8,388 bases of DNA from CAYLWW01 sp964387585 (GTDB lineage: Bacteria > Pseudomonadota > Alphaproteobacteria > Rickettsiales > Midichloriaceae). The stretch is taken from assembly GCA_964387585.1 (NCBI GenBank), contig CAYLWW010000065.1, positions 1-8,388 of the forward strand. Direction: 5' to 3'. The translations under genes were made by a program, and so were the position numbers. Under the pieces are notes generated by a model. It had not been told where the DNA came from, made no database searches, and was given only the letters and a program-made list of their open reading frames with translations. The first letter of the stretch is position 1, and each line of letters opens with the position of its first letter. Positions 7,383 through 8,388 of the stretch are shown in pieces.

Positions 7383-7679
7383 ATGATAATACCTCATTTA
7401 ATTTTAAAGAAGGATGATAGGATTTTATTAACAAGATATAAGCTGGACGTTGGCATTGCGTTACGGAAGTATTGAAGCTGGGAAATCACTAAAAGAAGCC
7501 ATTATTAGCGAAGCACTAAAGAAGAGGTAAGAATCAAGGTCAATGATAAAAGTTTAGAACCTTTAAAGCAGGATTATTTAGGGCAGTTCAATCCTTATGA
7601 GTTACCAAAGCCCTTGATTCCAAGGGTAGATTTTGGCATCAAAAGCCGTTTTAACAATAGGCGTTATTCAAAATTTTGA
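7383..7679 (+). pseudogene. Decayed NUDIX hydrolase
   Basis: The remains of a MutT-like gene beginning 18 bp after the exporter stop with a good ribosome binding site, AGGAAG (7370-7375). Pieces fall in different frames: MIIPHLILKKDDRILLTRY (7383-7439), GRWHCVT (7445-7465), GSIEAGKSLKEAIISEAL (7465-7518), then EEVRI onward (7521-7679, ending LPKPLIPR... and RRYSKF). The joins imply an indel near 7443, a one-base loss at 7465 and two extra A at 7519-7520. Within the Nudix box the first Glu is Lys, the Arg is Ser and the final Gly is Arg. About 30 residues are also missing between the box and the C-terminal LPKPLIP. It resembles the intact NUDIX at 934-1404 in its start (PHLxL), WHC motif and C-terminus. 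It cannot be functional. It was probably the third gene of the pleD operon. Confidence 0.85.
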
Positions 7680-7680
7680 A

Positions 7681-8136
7681 ATGTCTAAAACCATCCAACT
7701 CGTTTCCTATGATAGGAATTGGCCTCATATTTTTGAAAAAGAGGCGGCGCTTATTAAGCAAGCATTTGGGCGCGACAATTACATTGCTATTCACCGCATT
7801 AGCTTAACCTCAGTACCCAGTCTATTCGCAAAACCTAAATTTATTTATAAAGGTGAGTGAAATATTCCATTTAAATTTGGGTTTACCAAGCGAGGTCAGT
7901 ATAAAATAAACCTCCACGTTTTTGAAGAAGGTAATCCCCAAATAGGCTTTAATATTATTTTTAGAGATCATCTGCGCTCGAATCCTCAAAGCCTTGAACA
8001 ATATGTGCGAACTAAAGAAGGGCTAATTTGAGATGAAGCTTCATTTAAAGAACAAGAAGGACATTTATTCTCAGGATATAATAGACTTCTTTCGAAACTA
8101 GAATATAAGTTACCTAAATTCGAGATAAGCTTTTAA
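7681..8136 (+). pseudogene. Decayed GrpB/UPF0157-family gene
   Basis: A single reading frame from ATG 7681 to TAA 8134-8136 encodes a GrpB-family protein (UPF0157, a nucleotidyltransferase-fold family of unclear function), interrupted by TGA at 7858-7860 and 8029-8031. The N-terminus MSKTIQLVSYDRNWPHIFEK is diagnostic. The usual IHxIGSTSVPGLxAKP motif has become IHRISLTSVPSLFAKP, with Gly and Ser losses explained by G-to-A and C-to-T changes. After AKP about 25-30 residues seem deleted in frame. The C-terminal half remains clear: GFTKRGQYKINLHVFEEGNP, then IIFRDHLRSNP and FSGYNRLLSK. It starts one base after the NUDIX pseudogene stop, suggesting a coupled pair. By hand count its first 120 bases are about 41% GC, against about 30% in a 60-base sample (6601-6660) of the exporter. 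This may reflect a separate origin. A short product of 59 residues could be made but lacks the family core. Confidence 0.85.
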
Positions 8137-8152
8137 GCTGCATGATATAAGT

Positions 8153-8171
8153 TGTGGTATTTATTACCACA
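8153..8171 (+). terminator. Hairpin after the grpB remnant
   Basis: TGTGGTA (8153-8159) and TACCACA (8165-8171) form a perfect 7-bp stem with a 5-nt loop. An outer GCTG (8137-8140) can pair with CAGC (8176-8179). It lies 16 bp after the grpB remnant stop, where an operon end is expected. There is no T-tract after the stem, so it is not a standard intrinsic terminator. It may be a processing or RNA-stability structure. Confidence 0.35.
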
Positions 8172-8220
8172 TGTTCAGCAGATAACATATGTAAAAATAA
8201 ACTAAGAGGCATCAGTAATC

Positions 8221-8250
8221 TTGTCATTAATTCGATAAATCTGTTATAAT
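8221..8250 (+). promoter_or_regulatory. Strong consensus-like promoter
   Basis: TTGTCA (8221-8226) is followed after 18 bp by a perfect TATAAT (8245-8250), the best -35/-10 pair I found in the window. The predicted start is near 8257, and AGGA (8270-8273) plus an ATG at 8282 follow, the complete arrangement of an expressed gene. Confidence 0.55.
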
Positions 8251-8281
8251 TTAGCAAGTTAGCAAACTCAGGACGATATAT

Positions 8282-8388
8282 ATGCCTTATTGTTATAATG
8301 TAAAAATATTTAAAATTCGTTACATGCGATTAATGATATAGTCATTCCAATTGATAATTATAGAATTCAAAGGCTTGATCGATAGCAT
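8282..8388 (+). other. Short or frameshifted ORF behind the promoter, unrecognised
   Basis: The ATG at 8282 has AGGA 8 nt upstream and reads MPYCYNVKIFKIRYMRLMI, then stops at TAG 8339-8341, giving 19 residues. If one base is missing near 8334-8337 the reading would continue NDIVIPIDNYRIQRLDR to a TAG at 8383-8385. I do not recognise either version. It could be a leader peptide, the start of a decayed gene or a small transcript that is not translated. On the minus strand, frames entering from beyond the window end at TAA 8322-8320 and TGA 8344-8342, so the tail of a leftward gene cannot be excluded. Confidence 0.3.

Noticed and set aside
7633..7680. Start of the GrpB-like reading at TTG 7633
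   Set aside because: The first 16 codons overlap the end of the NUDIX remnant in another frame; the family similarity begins at ATG 7681.
7858..8031. TGA read as an amino acid (alternative code) in the GrpB-like gene
   Set aside because: Intact genes here use TGG for tryptophan, and the adjacent NUDIX remnant is broken by frameshifts that recoding cannot explain. Decay is simpler.

Overview
The window is AT-rich DNA with long AT-dominated intergenic stretches, decaying genes beside intact ones, an ankyrin-bearing AAA-ATPase-like protein and a two-receiver PleD diguanylate cyclase. This combination suggests an alphaproteobacterial, Rickettsiales-like, host-associated bacterium. That is an inference from gene content and composition; no rRNA or other phylogenetic marker is present.

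Layout. (1) 1-872: an AT-rich leader, a 48-bp near-perfect palindrome (117-164) and a TetR/AcrR-type repressor gene on the + strand. (2) 934-1404 (-): an intact NUDIX hydrolase, convergent with the repressor. (3) 1490-3778 (-): a large AAA-ATPase-like protein whose usual C-terminal nuclease is replaced by an ankyrin-like segment and a glycine-zipper membrane segment; its promoter is bracketed by a 13-bp inverted repeat. (4) 3779-4111: a divergent control region with a promoter in each direction and a perfect 17-bp palindrome at the predicted start of the rightward transcript. (5) 4112-7364 (+): pleD (REC, pseudo-REC, GGEEF with an intact I-site), then 16 bp later an ABC exporter. (6) 7383-8136 (+): two decayed genes that appear to have been the operon's tail, a NUDIX pseudogene with three frameshifts and lost Nudix-box residues, then a GrpB/UPF0157-family pseudogene with two in-frame TGA codons and an internal deletion. 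(7) 8137-8388: a hairpin, a strong consensus-like promoter, and a Shine-Dalgarno plus ATG leading only to a very short or frameshifted ORF.

How the genes may work together. pleD and the ABC exporter look co-transcribed, linking c-di-GMP synthesis to an export function of unknown substrate. A 10-bp half of the TetR operator recurs exactly inside the pleD promoter, so the repressor may also act on the pleD-exporter operon; this is a hypothesis. The most unusual protein is the AAA-ATPase/ankyrin/glycine-zipper fusion, which could be a host-directed or membrane-acting factor. No mobile-element gene, CRISPR array, tRNA or rRNA was seen.
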